Below are positions 30,457 through 39,782 of a stretch of DNA of 39,782 nt, in pieces. The translations under genes and the position numbers were made by a program. Positions within the stretch are counted from its first letter, which is position 1. Each line of letters opens with the position of its first letter. Where the stretch lies: the NCBI GenBank assembly GCA_003551155.1, contig PUMA01000159.1:1-39782 (forward strand), in the 5' to 3' direction. A model generated the notes under the pieces. The model made no database searches. It saw only the letters and a list, made by a program, of their open reading frames with translations, and had not been told where the DNA came from. The stretch is from Desulfonatronospira sp. (lineage in GTDB: Bacteria > Desulfobacterota > Desulfovibrionia > Desulfovibrionales > Desulfonatronovibrionaceae).

Positions 30457-30645
30457 ATGGCTACGATCATGCCGGAGGACAAGAAGATTAGGCAGGCGGT
30501 CAGATGGGTGGACGAAGGCCTGCGCGAAGGAAAAAATCTTGAATCGCTGCTGAACGAGGCAGGCATGCGTTTTAATCTGGGACCCAAGGATGAGCAGTTC
30601 CTGTTCAAGTTTTTTAGAAACAACAGCGGGGATGACCGGGCTTGA
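30457..30645 (+). CDS. Small conserved-looking protein, unknown
   Basis: 62-aa ORF with good RBS (AAAGGAG), translationally coupled to lptF by TGATG. Confidence 0.65.
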   Translation: MATIMPEDKKIRQAVRWVDEGLREGKNLESLLNEAGMRFNLGPKDEQFLFKFFRNNSGDDRA

Positions 30646-31790
30646 TGAAGATTCTGCACAGGCAGATCATTTGTGAAACTGGTCTGATCTTTCTGGTTAC
30701 TCTGTCCTCCATGCTGTCCCTGATAGTGATCGGCAGGATGATCGATCTCAAGGATATCTTTGTGGGTCAGAATATCCAGGTGATGCATGTGGTCCGTGCC
30801 TTTTTCTTTCTGGGGCCGTCCTTTTTGAGCCTGGTCATTCCCATTGCCTGCATGCTGAGCATTTTTCTTTGTTTTTTGCGTATGGCCTCGGACCGGGAGT
30901 TAACTGCCCTGCAGTCCAGCGGTATTTCAATCAGGAACCTGGTTCTGTCTCCGCTGCTTTTTTCCGTGGCCGCCATGATATTTACCCTGTATGTTTCGCT
31001 GCATCTCATATCCTGGGGGATAGACAACTTCCGGGAAACAGCCGTGGAAATGATCCGTGATCAGACTGAAATCTCTTTGCAGCCGGGAGTGTTCAACAGA
31101 CTTGTTCCGGATATGGCCATATATGCACAGAAAAGGGATCCGGCCACGCAGGAGCTTGGCAATGTGTTTATTCACGATGCTACACACAAGGAGACCCCTC
31201 TGACCATTATTGCACCGGTTGGAAGAATTCTCAGCGACACTGAAAGGGGAATGCTCTATTTTATCCTGGAGCAGGGCAGGATTTACCGACAGGATGAACA
31301 GGAGATGAGTGTGGCTTCTTTTGGAGAGTACCGCTTGCGGCTGGATCTTTTTGCCATGCTGGGTGATCCCCGCATGCGGGACAAGGGACCTGAGGAAATG
31401 TCCTGGAGGGAGCTGCAGCAGGCCAAGGCAGAGACCGAGCCCGAAAGCAGGCAGTACCGTCTCCTGGTCCTTGAGGAGCACAAGCGCTTTGCCCTGCCTG
31501 CAGCCTGCCTGATCCTGGGGCTGTTTGCTGTGCCCCTGGGACTGACCCTTCAGGGTGCAGGACGCAATTGGGGCCTTCTGCTGGCTGTGTTCTGTTTCCT
31601 GGTGTATTACAGCCTCTTCACCTCGGCTTACGGTCTGGGTGAACTGGGCCGTGTGCCTCCGAATATGGCCATATGGTCTCCCAACATCATGTTTGCTGTT
31701 TTAACTGTGGCCGGTTTTTATTTTTATTCCCAGGGCCGGGAAATCGATCTTGGTCTGATTTTAAAAAGGATAGTGGGAAGAAATCAGTAG
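30645..31790 (+). CDS. lptF: LPS export ABC transporter permease LptF
   Basis: YjgP/YjgQ fold: six TM with periplasmic domain; ELTALQSSGIS motif. Paired with lptG. Confidence 0.9.
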   Translation: MKILHRQIICETGLIFLVTLSSMLSLIVIGRMIDLKDIFVGQNIQVMHVVRAFFFLGPSFLSLVIPIACMLSIFLCFLRMASDRELTALQSSGISIRNLVLSPLLFSVAAMIFTLYVSLHLISWGIDNFRETAVEMIRDQTEISLQPGVFNRLVPDMAIYAQKRDPATQELGNVFIHDATHKETPLTIIAPVGRILSDTERGMLYFILEQGRIYRQDEQEMSVASFGEYRLRLDLFAMLGDPRMRDKGPEEMSWRELQQAKAETEPESRQYRLLVLEEHKRFALPAACLILGLFAVPLGLTLQGAGRNWGLLLAVFCFLVYYSLFTSAYGLGELGRVPPNMAIWSPNIMFAVLTVAGFYFYSQGREIDLGLILKRIVGRNQ

Positions 31791-31791
31791 C

Positions 31792-32859
31792 ATGTCCATT
31801 TTAAACCGATACCTGCTGCGCCAGAACCTTTATTATACAGCGATTCTGCTTTTCTCCGGGATGATGGTGTATCTCATAGTGGATTTTGTCGGACGCATGA
31901 ATGCCATGGTTGATGCTGGAATAGGTCCGGGCCTGGTTTTGAAATACTTTATCTACAAGGTCCCCCTGATAGTGGCCCAGATTATGCCGGCCATCTTCAT
32001 GCTCGGAGTGCTCATTCAGATAGCTCTGATGTCCCGCAGCAACGAGCTGGTCGCCCTGGAAAGCAGTGCTGTTTCCTTTAAGCGGCCTGCAGGTTTTTTT
32101 ATCCTGTATGCCCTTGTCTTTTTTCTTGTTCTTCTGGTTTTCTCGGAAACCTTGGGGACCAGAGGAGAGCAGGTCACCAGAGAAATCTGGAATGAGGACG
32201 TGCGTCAGAGACAGGCAGACACCCAGGCTCTCAAGGATATCTGGTTCAAGGAGAGAGACTATCTGGTCCATGTAAAGCAGGCGCAACCTGAAGAGGGCAC
32301 GGGTGATGCAGTGACCGTGTACAAAAAAGATTCACCGGGCTCCATCCAGGAGATCATCCAGGCACCAGAATTTGAAATTCAGCCGGACAGGTGGATTCTC
32401 AATGATGCCAAGGTGTTCCAGACCGTTACCCTGGAAAGACAAGTCCTGGACAGACTGGAACTGGACATCAGGACTGATCTGTCCTCCTTTTCCTTTGTGG
32501 CTTCGGATCTGCCCTACCGGGCATGGGCTTTTTTTACATTGAGCGCTCTTATCAGCCAGTTGAAGGAGAGCGGATCCAATGTGGAAAAACTGTCCACTGC
32601 TCTGCACAGCAAGATAGCCTATCCTTTTGCCCTGGTGGTCATGACCCTGCTGGCCCTGGCCATTTTTACCCGGATCAGGAACATATATTCCCTGGTAACC
32701 CTGGCCTTGGTAATTGTGTTTTTTTATTACACGGTTTATGTCTTTGGGGTCAGTTATGCTGAAGAGGGACTGGTAGCTCCTTTTGCGGGGGCATGGGCAG
32801 CCAACATGCTCTTCGGGTCTCTAAGCATTATCCAGATTTTTTTTATGGACAGAAGGTGA
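31792..32859 (+). CDS. lptG: LPS export ABC transporter permease LptG
   Basis: YjgP/YjgQ family: SILNRYLLRQNL, SRSNELVALESSAVS. Confidence 0.9.
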   Translation: MSILNRYLLRQNLYYTAILLFSGMMVYLIVDFVGRMNAMVDAGIGPGLVLKYFIYKVPLIVAQIMPAIFMLGVLIQIALMSRSNELVALESSAVSFKRPAGFFILYALVFFLVLLVFSETLGTRGEQVTREIWNEDVRQRQADTQALKDIWFKERDYLVHVKQAQPEEGTGDAVTVYKKDSPGSIQEIIQAPEFEIQPDRWILNDAKVFQTVTLERQVLDRLELDIRTDLSSFSFVASDLPYRAWAFFTLSALISQLKESGSNVEKLSTALHSKIAYPFALVVMTLLALAIFTRIRNIYSLVTLALVIVFFYYTVYVFGVSYAEEGLVAPFAGAWAANMLFGSLSIIQIFFMDRR

Positions 32860-33444
32860 GCCGGTTTTGATCAAAGTGCGCAGCAGATTTAAGAGTTCAT
32901 CAAGGCCCCTTTTTGTTTTGGCTGAAAAAAGAACCGGTTCCATGTCCTGATCAAGAAGTTTGCGCCACTGATCCAGGACGAGACGGATCTGTTTTTGACT
33001 GCACTTGTCCGTCTTGGTCAGCACGGGCAGGAGCCTGATCTGCAGGGAAGAAACATAGCGGGCCAGTTCCAGGTCCATGGCCTGGGGGGGGACGCGGGCA
33101 TCCAGAAGAAGAACTACTGCCCTCAGGCCGGCATTGTTCATCAGGTAAGCCTGAATAAGCAGAGCCCATTTTTCCCTTTCTTTCTGGGAGCAGCGGGCAT
33201 ACCCGTAGCCGGGCAGGTCCACCAGGTAGAACTTGTCCGGCAGGGCCAGGTAGAAATTGATGCTTCTTGTTTTGCCGGGCGTTGAGCTTGTTCTGGCCAG
33301 TTTTTTCCTTCCAGCCAGACAGTTGATCAATGAGGACTTGCCCACGTTGGAGCGTCCGGCCAGTGCTATCTGGGGCAGATCTTCAGCCTGGAGCTGTCCC
33401 CTGGTGTAGGCTGTCTTTTCCAGTTTCAGAGTTAGGTGCACCAT
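32821..33444 (-). CDS. engB: Ribosome biogenesis GTPase EngB (YihA/YsxC)
   Basis: GRSNVGKSSLIN, TPGKTRSINFY, DLPGYGYA, TKTDK. Confidence 0.95.
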   Translation of the reverse strand: MVHLTLKLEKTAYTRGQLQAEDLPQIALAGRSNVGKSSLINCLAGRKKLARTSSTPGKTRSINFYLALPDKFYLVDLPGYGYARCSQKEREKWALLIQAYLMNNAGLRAVVLLLDARVPPQAMDLELARYVSSLQIRLLPVLTKTDKCSQKQIRLVLDQWRKLLDQDMEPVLFSAKTKRGLDELLNLLRTLIKTGSPSVHKKNLDNA

Positions 33445-33854
33445 GAGATTCCCTGGCCTGCGGCATGATGTTGGGCAACTGTGCTGTAGAATGGCTCCCT
33501 GTTTCTTGAATCCGGTAAGTTTTCACCAGGTGCAGGGGGACCTGGTCGATGATTTCGCAGGACCGCGGCGGAAGCCATATTTTTGCGGTTTGCGGCATAA
33601 GAATTTGCTCTCTTTTTAAGGCAGGGATATAGCTAATCGGATGGATTGTAAATCGTGATCAGCAAAATCTGGTTACACTATAATATCCTTCTGGGGAGCC
33701 GGCCAGTGAATTCATCTACAGCATTTCAGCGTGGCCTGGAAAAGTTTCCGCAGGGAGGATAGCGGCCCCGGCGAGAAAAAAACATGAACAGTCCATGAAT
33801 GCAGCGGCTCCAAAACAGATTCTCAGTAAAAACTTCAAGGGAGACAAAACAGTC

Positions 33855-34337
33855 ATGTCTGCAATGAAAAATTACAGTGTCCTGATTCTCAACGGTCCCA
33901 ACCTGCGATTTGTGGGACAAAGGGATCCTGGCACTTACGGCTCGCAGGCCATGGAGACGCTTTTTTCCATCTTTGAACAGAAACAGCCGGAACTTGCAGC
34001 CCGGGTCAATTGGACATATTTTCAGGCCAACGGAGAAGGAGAGCTTATTGATGAACTGGAAAGGGCCTGGCAGGCCGGGGTCCAGGGGCTGATCATCAAT
34101 CCAGGTGCCTACACCCATACCAGCCTGGCCCTTGCGGACTGCCTGGCCTGGATCGGGATACCCTGCGTAGAGGTCCATCTGAGCAATGTGTGGGGCCGGG
34201 AAGAAATCCGCAGACGCAGCCTGACCGCTGCGCACAGCCTGGGAGTGATTGCCGGTTTCGGCATCATGAGTTATGTCCTGGGTATGGAGGCTCTGGTCTG
34301 GCATCTGGACAGGACACAGACCGGAGAATCAAGTTAA
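33855..34337 (+). CDS. aroQ: 3-dehydroquinate dehydratase, type II
   Basis: LNGPNL, RDPGTYG, ANGEGELID, INPGAYTHTS, EVHLSNVWGREE. Start refined to 33855 or 33864. Confidence 0.9.
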   Translation: MSAMKNYSVLILNGPNLRFVGQRDPGTYGSQAMETLFSIFEQKQPELAARVNWTYFQANGEGELIDELERAWQAGVQGLIINPGAYTHTSLALADCLAWIGIPCVEVHLSNVWGREEIRRRSLTAAHSLGVIAGFGIMSYVLGMEALVWHLDRTQTGESS

Positions 34338-34355
34338 GAGGCCCTGCTAGACTCT

Positions 34356-34407
34356 GGCCTGAAATCAGTCGCCTAAGATTTCAGGCCAAAGACCTCAGGC
34401 TGCCTGA
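34356..34407 (+). promoter_or_regulatory. Candidate efp leader with mutually exclusive hairpins
   Basis: GGCCTGAAATC (34356-34366) pairs with GATTTCAGGCC (34377-34387). TCAGGC also occurs at 34395-34400 and GCCTGA at 34402-34407, so alternative pairings exist. Confidence 0.4.
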
Positions 34408-34420
34408 AAAAGGAGGATAA

Positions 34421-34978
34421 ATGCTTTCCACAACCGATTTCCGCAAAGGACTGAAAATCGAGCTGGAGGACACTCCCTATGAGATCGTTGATTTCCTGCA
34501 TGTCAAGCCAGGCAAGGGAGGCGCCTTTGTGCGCACCAAGCTCAAGAACCTTTTGACCGGGGGGATGCAGGACCAGACCTTCCGTTCCGGGGAAAAGGTG
34601 GGCAAGCCTGACCTGGAATCAAGAGATATGCAGTATCTTTACCATGACGGCAGTTCATACGTATTCATGGATATGGGCACCTATGAGCAGCTTACCATGG
34701 AGGATGAAAGCATGGGAGGGAAGGGTGGCTTTCTCAGGGACGGCCAGACCGTGAAAGCCCTGATCTACAGAGGGAGGCCCATAGGTATTGACCTGCCTGC
34801 GGCTGTTGTTCTGCAGGTAGTGGAAACCGAGCCTGGCATGAAGGGAGATACTGTTTCCGGAGGCTCCAAGCCTGCCAGGCTGGAGACCGGGCTGGTAGCC
34901 AGCGTTCCTCTGTTCATCAGCCAGGGGGATATGATCAAGGTGGACACCCGCTCCGGGGAATATCTGGGCCGGGCATAA
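34421..34978 (+). CDS. efp: Elongation factor P
   Basis: [19 protein letters not shown] with the modifiable-Lys loop; three-domain EF-P length. Strong AAGGAGG RBS. Confidence 0.96.
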   Translation: MLSTTDFRKGLKIELEDTPYEIVDFLHVKPGKGGAFVRTKLKNLLTGGMQDQTFRSGEKVGKPDLESRDMQYLYHDGSSYVFMDMGTYEQLTMEDESMGGKGGFLRDGQTVKALIYRGRPIGIDLPAAVVLQVVETEPGMKGDTVSGGSKPARLETGLVASVPLFISQGDMIKVDTRSGEYLGRA

Positions 34979-34998
34979 CCCTGCAAGGGGAGCATATA

Positions 34999-37137
34999 AT
35001 GGACGGCAGCAGGCTTTATCGAGAAATACCCGCGGTAGTCATGCTTTTTGCTGCCCTTTTTCTCGGGGTCAGTCTGGCAGGCTATTCCTCTCTGGATCCC
35101 ACATTTAACCATCAAGTGGGTCCGGAGTATGCTGTACAGAATCCAGCGGGCGCTGCAGGCGCCTATCTTGCCGGGACTTTTGTTGAGCTGTTCGGGTTGG
35201 GAGCGCTTCTTGGTCCTGTGTTTTTTCTTTACCTGGGACTATATCTGTTCCGGCCCTCCTTCGGGCTGGCATGGTGGCGCTGGGTGGGAATAGCTGCATG
35301 TTTTATGTCTCTTCTTGTCTGGCTGGAGTTCCCCCAGCTCAAGAACGGTCCCCTTGTGCTGGATATGCAGGGGGGGGGATTTATCGGAGGAGAACTCTAC
35401 CTGTTGGGTTTTTCCCTCTTTCGCCTTTGGGGGATCATCCTGACCAATGCCTTCATGACCCTTATCGGGCTGCAGCTGGCAACTGGCTTTTCCTGGGGAA
35501 ACTGTATGCTGGGTATGGTCCGGATCATGCCTTCCATGAACAGGGAAAATGATCAGCCGGATTCATTCAGGCGGGGTTCATCAGAAGGGACTGAAAAAAG
35601 GTCCAAAGAAGATTTTTATCCTTCCAAAAAAAAACACAGGACACCGGTGCCGGAACCAAAGCCGGCAGAGCTTGAAAGCCCTGCAAGTTTTGATGTGCAA
35701 GAGCATTCCCGGCCGCCTTTGGAACTCTTGACCACTCCGGCCGGGAACGGCCCCAGTCTGGATCATGAGCGCTTGCAGGAAATGTCAGAGGCGGTCAGGT
35801 CCAGCCTGGAGGATTTTTCCATCCAGGGAGAGGTGCAGCGCATCCAGCCAGGTCCGGTGGTGACCATGCTTGAATACAAGCCGGCCCCGGGAATCAAGAT
35901 CAGCCGCATAGCTAATCTGCATGATGATCTTGCCCTGGCCCTCAAGGCATCTTCAGTCAGGATCGTGGCTCCACTTCCGGGCAAGGACACTGTAGGTGTA
36001 GAAGTTCCCAACCCAAAGCGCCAGACTGTTTATCTGCAGGAAATCCTTGATTCCGGGGAGTTTGCCCAATCCAGGCTTAAGCTTCCCCTGGTCCTGGGCA
36101 AGGACATTCAGGGCCGGCCCAAGGTCGAGGATCTGGCCCGCATGCCCCATCTGCTGGTGGCCGGAGCCACCGGGGCGGGCAAAAGCGTATGTCTGAACAG
36201 CCTGCTTTTGAGCCTGCTCTTCAGGTTCGCACCGGATGAACTGAAACTTCTGCTTATTGACCCCAAGCGCATTGAGCTGGCTGTTTACAATGACCTGCCA
36301 CATCTGGTGCATCCCGTGGTCACGGACATGAGTCTGGCCAAGACCGCCCTGGATTGGGCCGTTTTTGAAATGGAAAACCGCTATGACCGCATGGCCGGGC
36401 TGGGTGTGCGCAATATAGAGGGCTACAACCAGAAGTTGAAGTCCTTTGGCGACAGCCCTCCGGAAGGATATGAAGAACTGGAACCCATGCCCTACCTGGT
36501 TGTGGTCATAGATGAAATGGCTGACCTCATGCTCACCGCGGCCAAGGAGGTGGAGATGGGCATTGTCCGTCTGGCCCAGCTGGCCAGGGCAGCGGGTATC
36601 CATCTTATCCTGGCCACCCAGAGACCCTCCGTGGACGTAGTTACCGGAATAATCAAGGCCAATTTTCCATCCAGGATTGCTTTCCAGGTAAGTTCCAAGC
36701 ACGACTCCAGGACTATCCTGGACAGCATAGGTGCGGAATATCTGCTGGGACACGGGGACATGCTCTTCAAGAGCGGCGGAGGGCAGATGCAACGGGTGCA
36801 TGGAGCGTTTGTCCAGGAAGAGGAGATCGTTTCCGTGGTGGAGTTCTGGAAGGCCAAGTCCAGTGCTGATTTTGAGCTGGATTTCACCCAGTGGAAAAAC
36901 AACGGCAACGAAAAAAACAATCAGGACTTTGGCCACGACCAGATTGTTGATGATCCCAAATATGCCCAGGCAGTAGAGTTCATCCGGGAACAGGGCAAGG
37001 GCTCAATTTCTCTGATTCAGCGCCGCTTCCGCATCGGTTACAACAAGGCTGCCCTGTTTATCGAGCAGATGGAAAAAGACGGTATCCTGGGACCGGCTGA
37101 CGGCAGCAGACCCAGACAGGTGCTCAAGCACAAATAG
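34999..37137 (+). CDS. ftsK: DNA translocase FtsK
   Basis: N-terminal TMs, Walker A GATGAGKSV, VVVIDEMADLM, LATQRPSVDVVTG, C-terminal winged-helix gamma domain. Confidence 0.96.
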   Translation: MDGSRLYREIPAVVMLFAALFLGVSLAGYSSLDPTFNHQVGPEYAVQNPAGAAGAYLAGTFVELFGLGALLGPVFFLYLGLYLFRPSFGLAWWRWVGIAACFMSLLVWLEFPQLKNGPLVLDMQGGGFIGGELYLLGFSLFRLWGIILTNAFMTLIGLQLATGFSWGNCMLGMVRIMPSMNRENDQPDSFRRGSSEGTEKRSKEDFYPSKKKHRTPVPEPKPAELESPASFDVQEHSRPPLELLTTPAGNGPSLDHERLQEMSEAVRSSLEDFSIQGEVQRIQPGPVVTMLEYKPAPGIKISRIANLHDDLALALKASSVRIVAPLPGKDTVGVEVPNPKRQTVYLQEILDSGEFAQSRLKLPLVLGKDIQGRPKVEDLARMPHLLVAGATGAGKSVCLNSLLLSLLFRFAPDELKLLLIDPKRIELAVYNDLPHLVHPVVTDMSLAKTALDWAVFEMENRYDRMAGLGVRNIEGYNQKLKSFGDSPPEGYEELEPMPYLVVVIDEMADLMLTAAKEVEMGIVRLAQLARAAGIHLILATQRPSVDVVTGIIKANFPSRIAFQVSSKHDSRTILDSIGAEYLLGHGDMLFKSGGGQMQRVHGAFVQEEEIVSVVEFWKAKSSADFELDFTQWKNNGNEKNNQDFGHDQIVDDPKYAQAVEFIREQGKGSISLIQRRFRIGYNKAALFIEQMEKDGILGPADGSRPRQVLKHK

Positions 37138-37209
37138 TCCGGTCTTTGGACTGCCGCACGAAAAAGACAGCCTGTTAAACAATAGTAAAGCAATCGCTGA
37201 TTCATCACC

Positions 37210-39675
37210 GTGCATCACCGCCTCCAGACTCTTTCTCCCAGGGGGCTGTTGCCCTGGCAGAAGCTTTTTCTGGGATATATCCTGGGCATATGGACACTAA
37301 AATATCCCTGGGCCGGCGTATGCGGGCTGATCCTGATCCTTTTGTTCCTTCCTTTCAGAGACGTCTGGCGCAATCTTTTGCTGCTCGGGGTGTTTGTGGC
37401 TGCCCTGCTTTCGGCCTGGTTCAGGCTGCCCGAGGCACCTGTCCAGATCCCTGAACCCATTTCTTCCCAGGAGCGGGTCTGGCTCAAGGGACAGGTGGAT
37501 GCTGTAAGCTACCTCCCCGGATACAAGCAGCGCATTATCCTGAAAAATTTGATCATCGAGCCGGACAGAGACCCGGTAAATTTGCCGGGCAGGCTGGTCT
37601 GGACCTGGCAGGAAGCTCCCGAAGACTTGGTGCCGGGCCAGGAGGTGCAGGCCCATGTGCGCATAAGGCCGGTTCACGGCCTGGCCAATTTCGGGGTATG
37701 GAACAGCGAGTTCTTCTGGCGCACCCAGGGAGTTTTCTGGCGAAGCTTTACCCGGGGTGAACATTTCTGGCACAGGCTGGAGGAGACGCAGAACAAGAGT
37801 TTTGCCCTACGCAGCGCCCTCAAGGCCAGGGCATTGGATGGTCTGGATCTGCAGGGACTTGATCCGGAAAGAAAAAACAAGGTCCAGGGGCTGGGTCTGG
37901 CCCTTTTTTTCGGGGACCGCTCCCTGCTGGATCAGGAGCTTCTGGAATCAGTGCGTCTGGCATCCCTGGCCCATACCCTGGCCCTGTCAGGGCTGCACCT
38001 GGGTATTATGGCCGGGATGGGGTTCATGCTGGCCGGGGCCCTGGGATATTTTTTTCCTCGCCTGTATCTGGTTCTGCCCTTTGTCAAGCTGGGCATGCTG
38101 CTGGCTGTGCCCATATGCCTGGTCTATCTCTGGATGGGCCAGTTTCAGCCCACTCTGATCCGGGCAGGAATAATGCTCGCCTGCTGGGGTCTTTATCTAT
38201 TGGCCAATCAGCGCCGGGTTCTTCTGGACGGTCTGTTCATGGCTGCTGCCCTGATCACCCTGTACAATCCCTGGTCTGTATTCGATCTCAGGCTGCAGCT
38301 CTCGGTCATAGCCGTAGCCGGCATTGCCCTGACCCTGCCCTTGATGGAACGTTTGTTGCGGAGTCTGGAAAAAGGCAGGGTTTCAGCGCTGGTCAGGTAC
38401 TTTCTGGCCCTGGCCGCGGTGACTCTGGCCGCCAACCTGGTTCTTTTGCCCATCCAGGCCTGGACCTTCAACTACATGAGCCCCCATCTTTATCTTAACC
38501 TTATCTGGCTGCCGCTTCTGGGACTGCTGGTCCTGCCGGCCGGGTTCGCCGGGCTGTTCATCTCTCTGGTTCCGGGCCTGTCCCTTGCAGGGGATTTTCT
38601 GCTGGGGGTTTCCGGTCACGCCCTGAGCGGATTCATAGCTTTAATGGAGTATCTGCGCGCAAGGGATCTCCTGCATCCCGTGATAACCTATCGCCCGTCT
38701 TTTGCGGAGATACTGGCCTATTACCTGGTTCTGTCGCTGCTTTTGTATATCCGCTGGGTGCCCTGGAGAAAGGAGCGGATCCTTGTGGGCCTGGGGATCA
38801 TGGCCTGCCTGGTTCTTGTTCCCTGGATGGGCAGGGCATGGGACCAGGGCGTAACTCTTCGGGTGCTGGATGTCGGCCAGGGACAGGGACTGGTTCTGGA
38901 TCTCCCCGGAAACAAAAGAATCCTGGTGGACGGGGGCGGCAGCTGGAATCCGGAGTTCGACACGGGCCGGGCAGTGGTCACACCTTCCCTGACCTGGCGC
39001 ACCAGGCCTGAAAGGCTGGACAAGGTAATTTTAAGCCATGCTCATGTGGATCATTACGGCGGGCTTGTTTATCCTCTCAAGTATCTGGGAGCGGAAAAGT
39101 ATATGCACAACGGAATATGGCCGGATGAGCAGGACCGCCAGAGGCTGGAATCCGCCCTGGAGAGACGGGGGGTGCAGGAAGGCGTGCTGGTCAGAGGAGA
39201 CGTCCTGGAGCTGGGCGGCGGTATAAATCTGGAGGTGCTGCACCCGGAAGATCCCCACATATATGATCTGCTCAACGACTCCTCCCTGGTCCTGCGTCTG
39301 GTCTGGAATGACCGGCCCCTGGCCCTGATCCCGGGGGATATCGAGGCAGAGGGTATCCGGGATCTTCTCGAGTCGGGAAAGGATCTGGGTGCGCAGATTC
39401 TCCTGGTACCGCATCACGGCAGCCGAAGCAGTGCTGATCCAGAGTTCTACAGCCGGGTTGATCCGAAAATCGCAGTGGTTTCCAGGGGGTTTATGAACAG
39501 GTTCAGAGTCCCCCATCCGGAGGTGCTGGAAATAATTGAAGACAAAGGTATCCGGCTGTTTGACACGGCTGTGTACGGGGAGACGGTTCTCTCCTGGGAC
39601 AGTCCCGAGAGCGGGCCGCGCATCCGCTGGGCCAGGAGCAGGACAGGTCCGGGTGGAGTACCTTACTGGTATTAG
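37210..39675 (+). CDS. comEC: ComEC/Rec2-type DNA internalisation protein
   Basis: Competence domain (HTLALSGLHLGIMAGMGF) and C-terminal metallo-beta-lactamase-like domain (SHAHVDHYGG, VPHHGSRSS). Confidence 0.92.
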   Translation: MHHRLQTLSPRGLLPWQKLFLGYILGIWTLKYPWAGVCGLILILLFLPFRDVWRNLLLLGVFVAALLSAWFRLPEAPVQIPEPISSQERVWLKGQVDAVSYLPGYKQRIILKNLIIEPDRDPVNLPGRLVWTWQEAPEDLVPGQEVQAHVRIRPVHGLANFGVWNSEFFWRTQGVFWRSFTRGEHFWHRLEETQNKSFALRSALKARALDGLDLQGLDPERKNKVQGLGLALFFGDRSLLDQELLESVRLASLAHTLALSGLHLGIMAGMGFMLAGALGYFFPRLYLVLPFVKLGMLLAVPICLVYLWMGQFQPTLIRAGIMLACWGLYLLANQRRVLLDGLFMAAALITLYNPWSVFDLRLQLSVIAVAGIALTLPLMERLLRSLEKGRVSALVRYFLALAAVTLAANLVLLPIQAWTFNYMSPHLYLNLIWLPLLGLLVLPAGFAGLFISLVPGLSLAGDFLLGVSGHALSGFIALMEYLRARDLLHPVITYRPSFAEILAYYLVLSLLLYIRWVPWRKERILVGLGIMACLVLVPWMGRAWDQGVTLRVLDVGQGQGLVLDLPGNKRILVDGGGSWNPEFDTGRAVVTPSLTWRTRPERLDKVILSHAHVDHYGGLVYPLKYLGAEKYMHNGIWPDEQDRQRLESALERRGVQEGVLVRGDVLELGGGINLEVLHPEDPHIYDLLNDSSLVLRLVWNDRPLALIPGDIEAEGIRDLLESGKDLGAQILLVPHHGSRSSADPEFYSRVDPKIAVVSRGFMNRFRVPHPEVLEIIEDKGIRLFDTAVYGETVLSWDSPESGPRIRWARSRTGPGGVPYWY

Positions 39676-39691
39676 CTTATAAATAGTTCAG

Positions 39692-39782
39692 GGTTCCTCG
39701 ACGCGACGTGTAGATTTTATATACAGTTAAAAATCAAAAGCCTTATACAGAATGCCGGAGCTGGAAAAAAACAATGCAATGC
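39692..39782 (-). mobile_element. MITE-like dispersed repeat, copy C (truncated by window end)
   Basis: GGTTCCTCGACGCGACGTGTAGATT...CTAAAAAT-like core aligns with the reverse complement of copy B for about 65 nt. Confidence 0.7.

Noticed and set aside
33383-33598. 71-aa minus-strand ORF overlapping the start of engB
   Set aside because: Overlaps the engB 5' end in another frame; no recognisable motif and weak RBS support.
35953-36936. 327-aa minus-strand ORF antisense to ftsK
   Set aside because: Shadow ORF in GC-rich coding DNA; no domain-like sequence, and the + strand is unmistakably FtsK.
1-39782. CRISPR array, tRNA/rRNA genes, prophage or integron
   Set aside because: No regularly spaced direct repeats, no cloverleaf/CCA-like segments or rRNA-like blocks noticed, and no integrase, transposase or phage structural ORFs in the track.

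Overview
This 39.8 kb window is gene-dense and looks chromosomal. It probably comes from a Desulfovibrionales-type delta-proteobacterium; that placement is inferred from protein style and gene content. I support 34 protein-coding genes, most of them housekeeping: an M23 peptidase, an M16C peptidase, ileS-lspA-lgt, a cpoB/ybgF-like TPR lipoprotein, a NIL-domain ferredoxin, a VWA-OmpA fusion, gpsA, a five-gene oligopeptide ABC importer, recN, pyrK-pyrD, a degenerate CCA-transferase/HD protein, rlmN, hisI-hisG, a TPR lipoprotein, a radical SAM protein, lptF-lptG, engB, aroQ, efp, ftsK and comEC. I saw no rRNA, tRNA, CRISPR array, prophage or transposase gene. The strongest unexplained signal is a short non-coding dispersed repeat in three intergenic copies (96-187 +, 26845-26951 +, 39692 to window end on -). 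It has imperfect terminal inverted repeats (GGYTCYTCGACG...TGTGGA). The middle copy is 107 bp and is flanked by a perfect 8-bp direct repeat (ATGATTTT), the signature of a transposed MITE-like element. Other points worth a second look: a probable AUA start codon for rlmN, an HD protein whose nucleotidyltransferase active site is destroyed, a strongly structured leader at about 843-892, and mutually exclusive hairpins upstream of efp.
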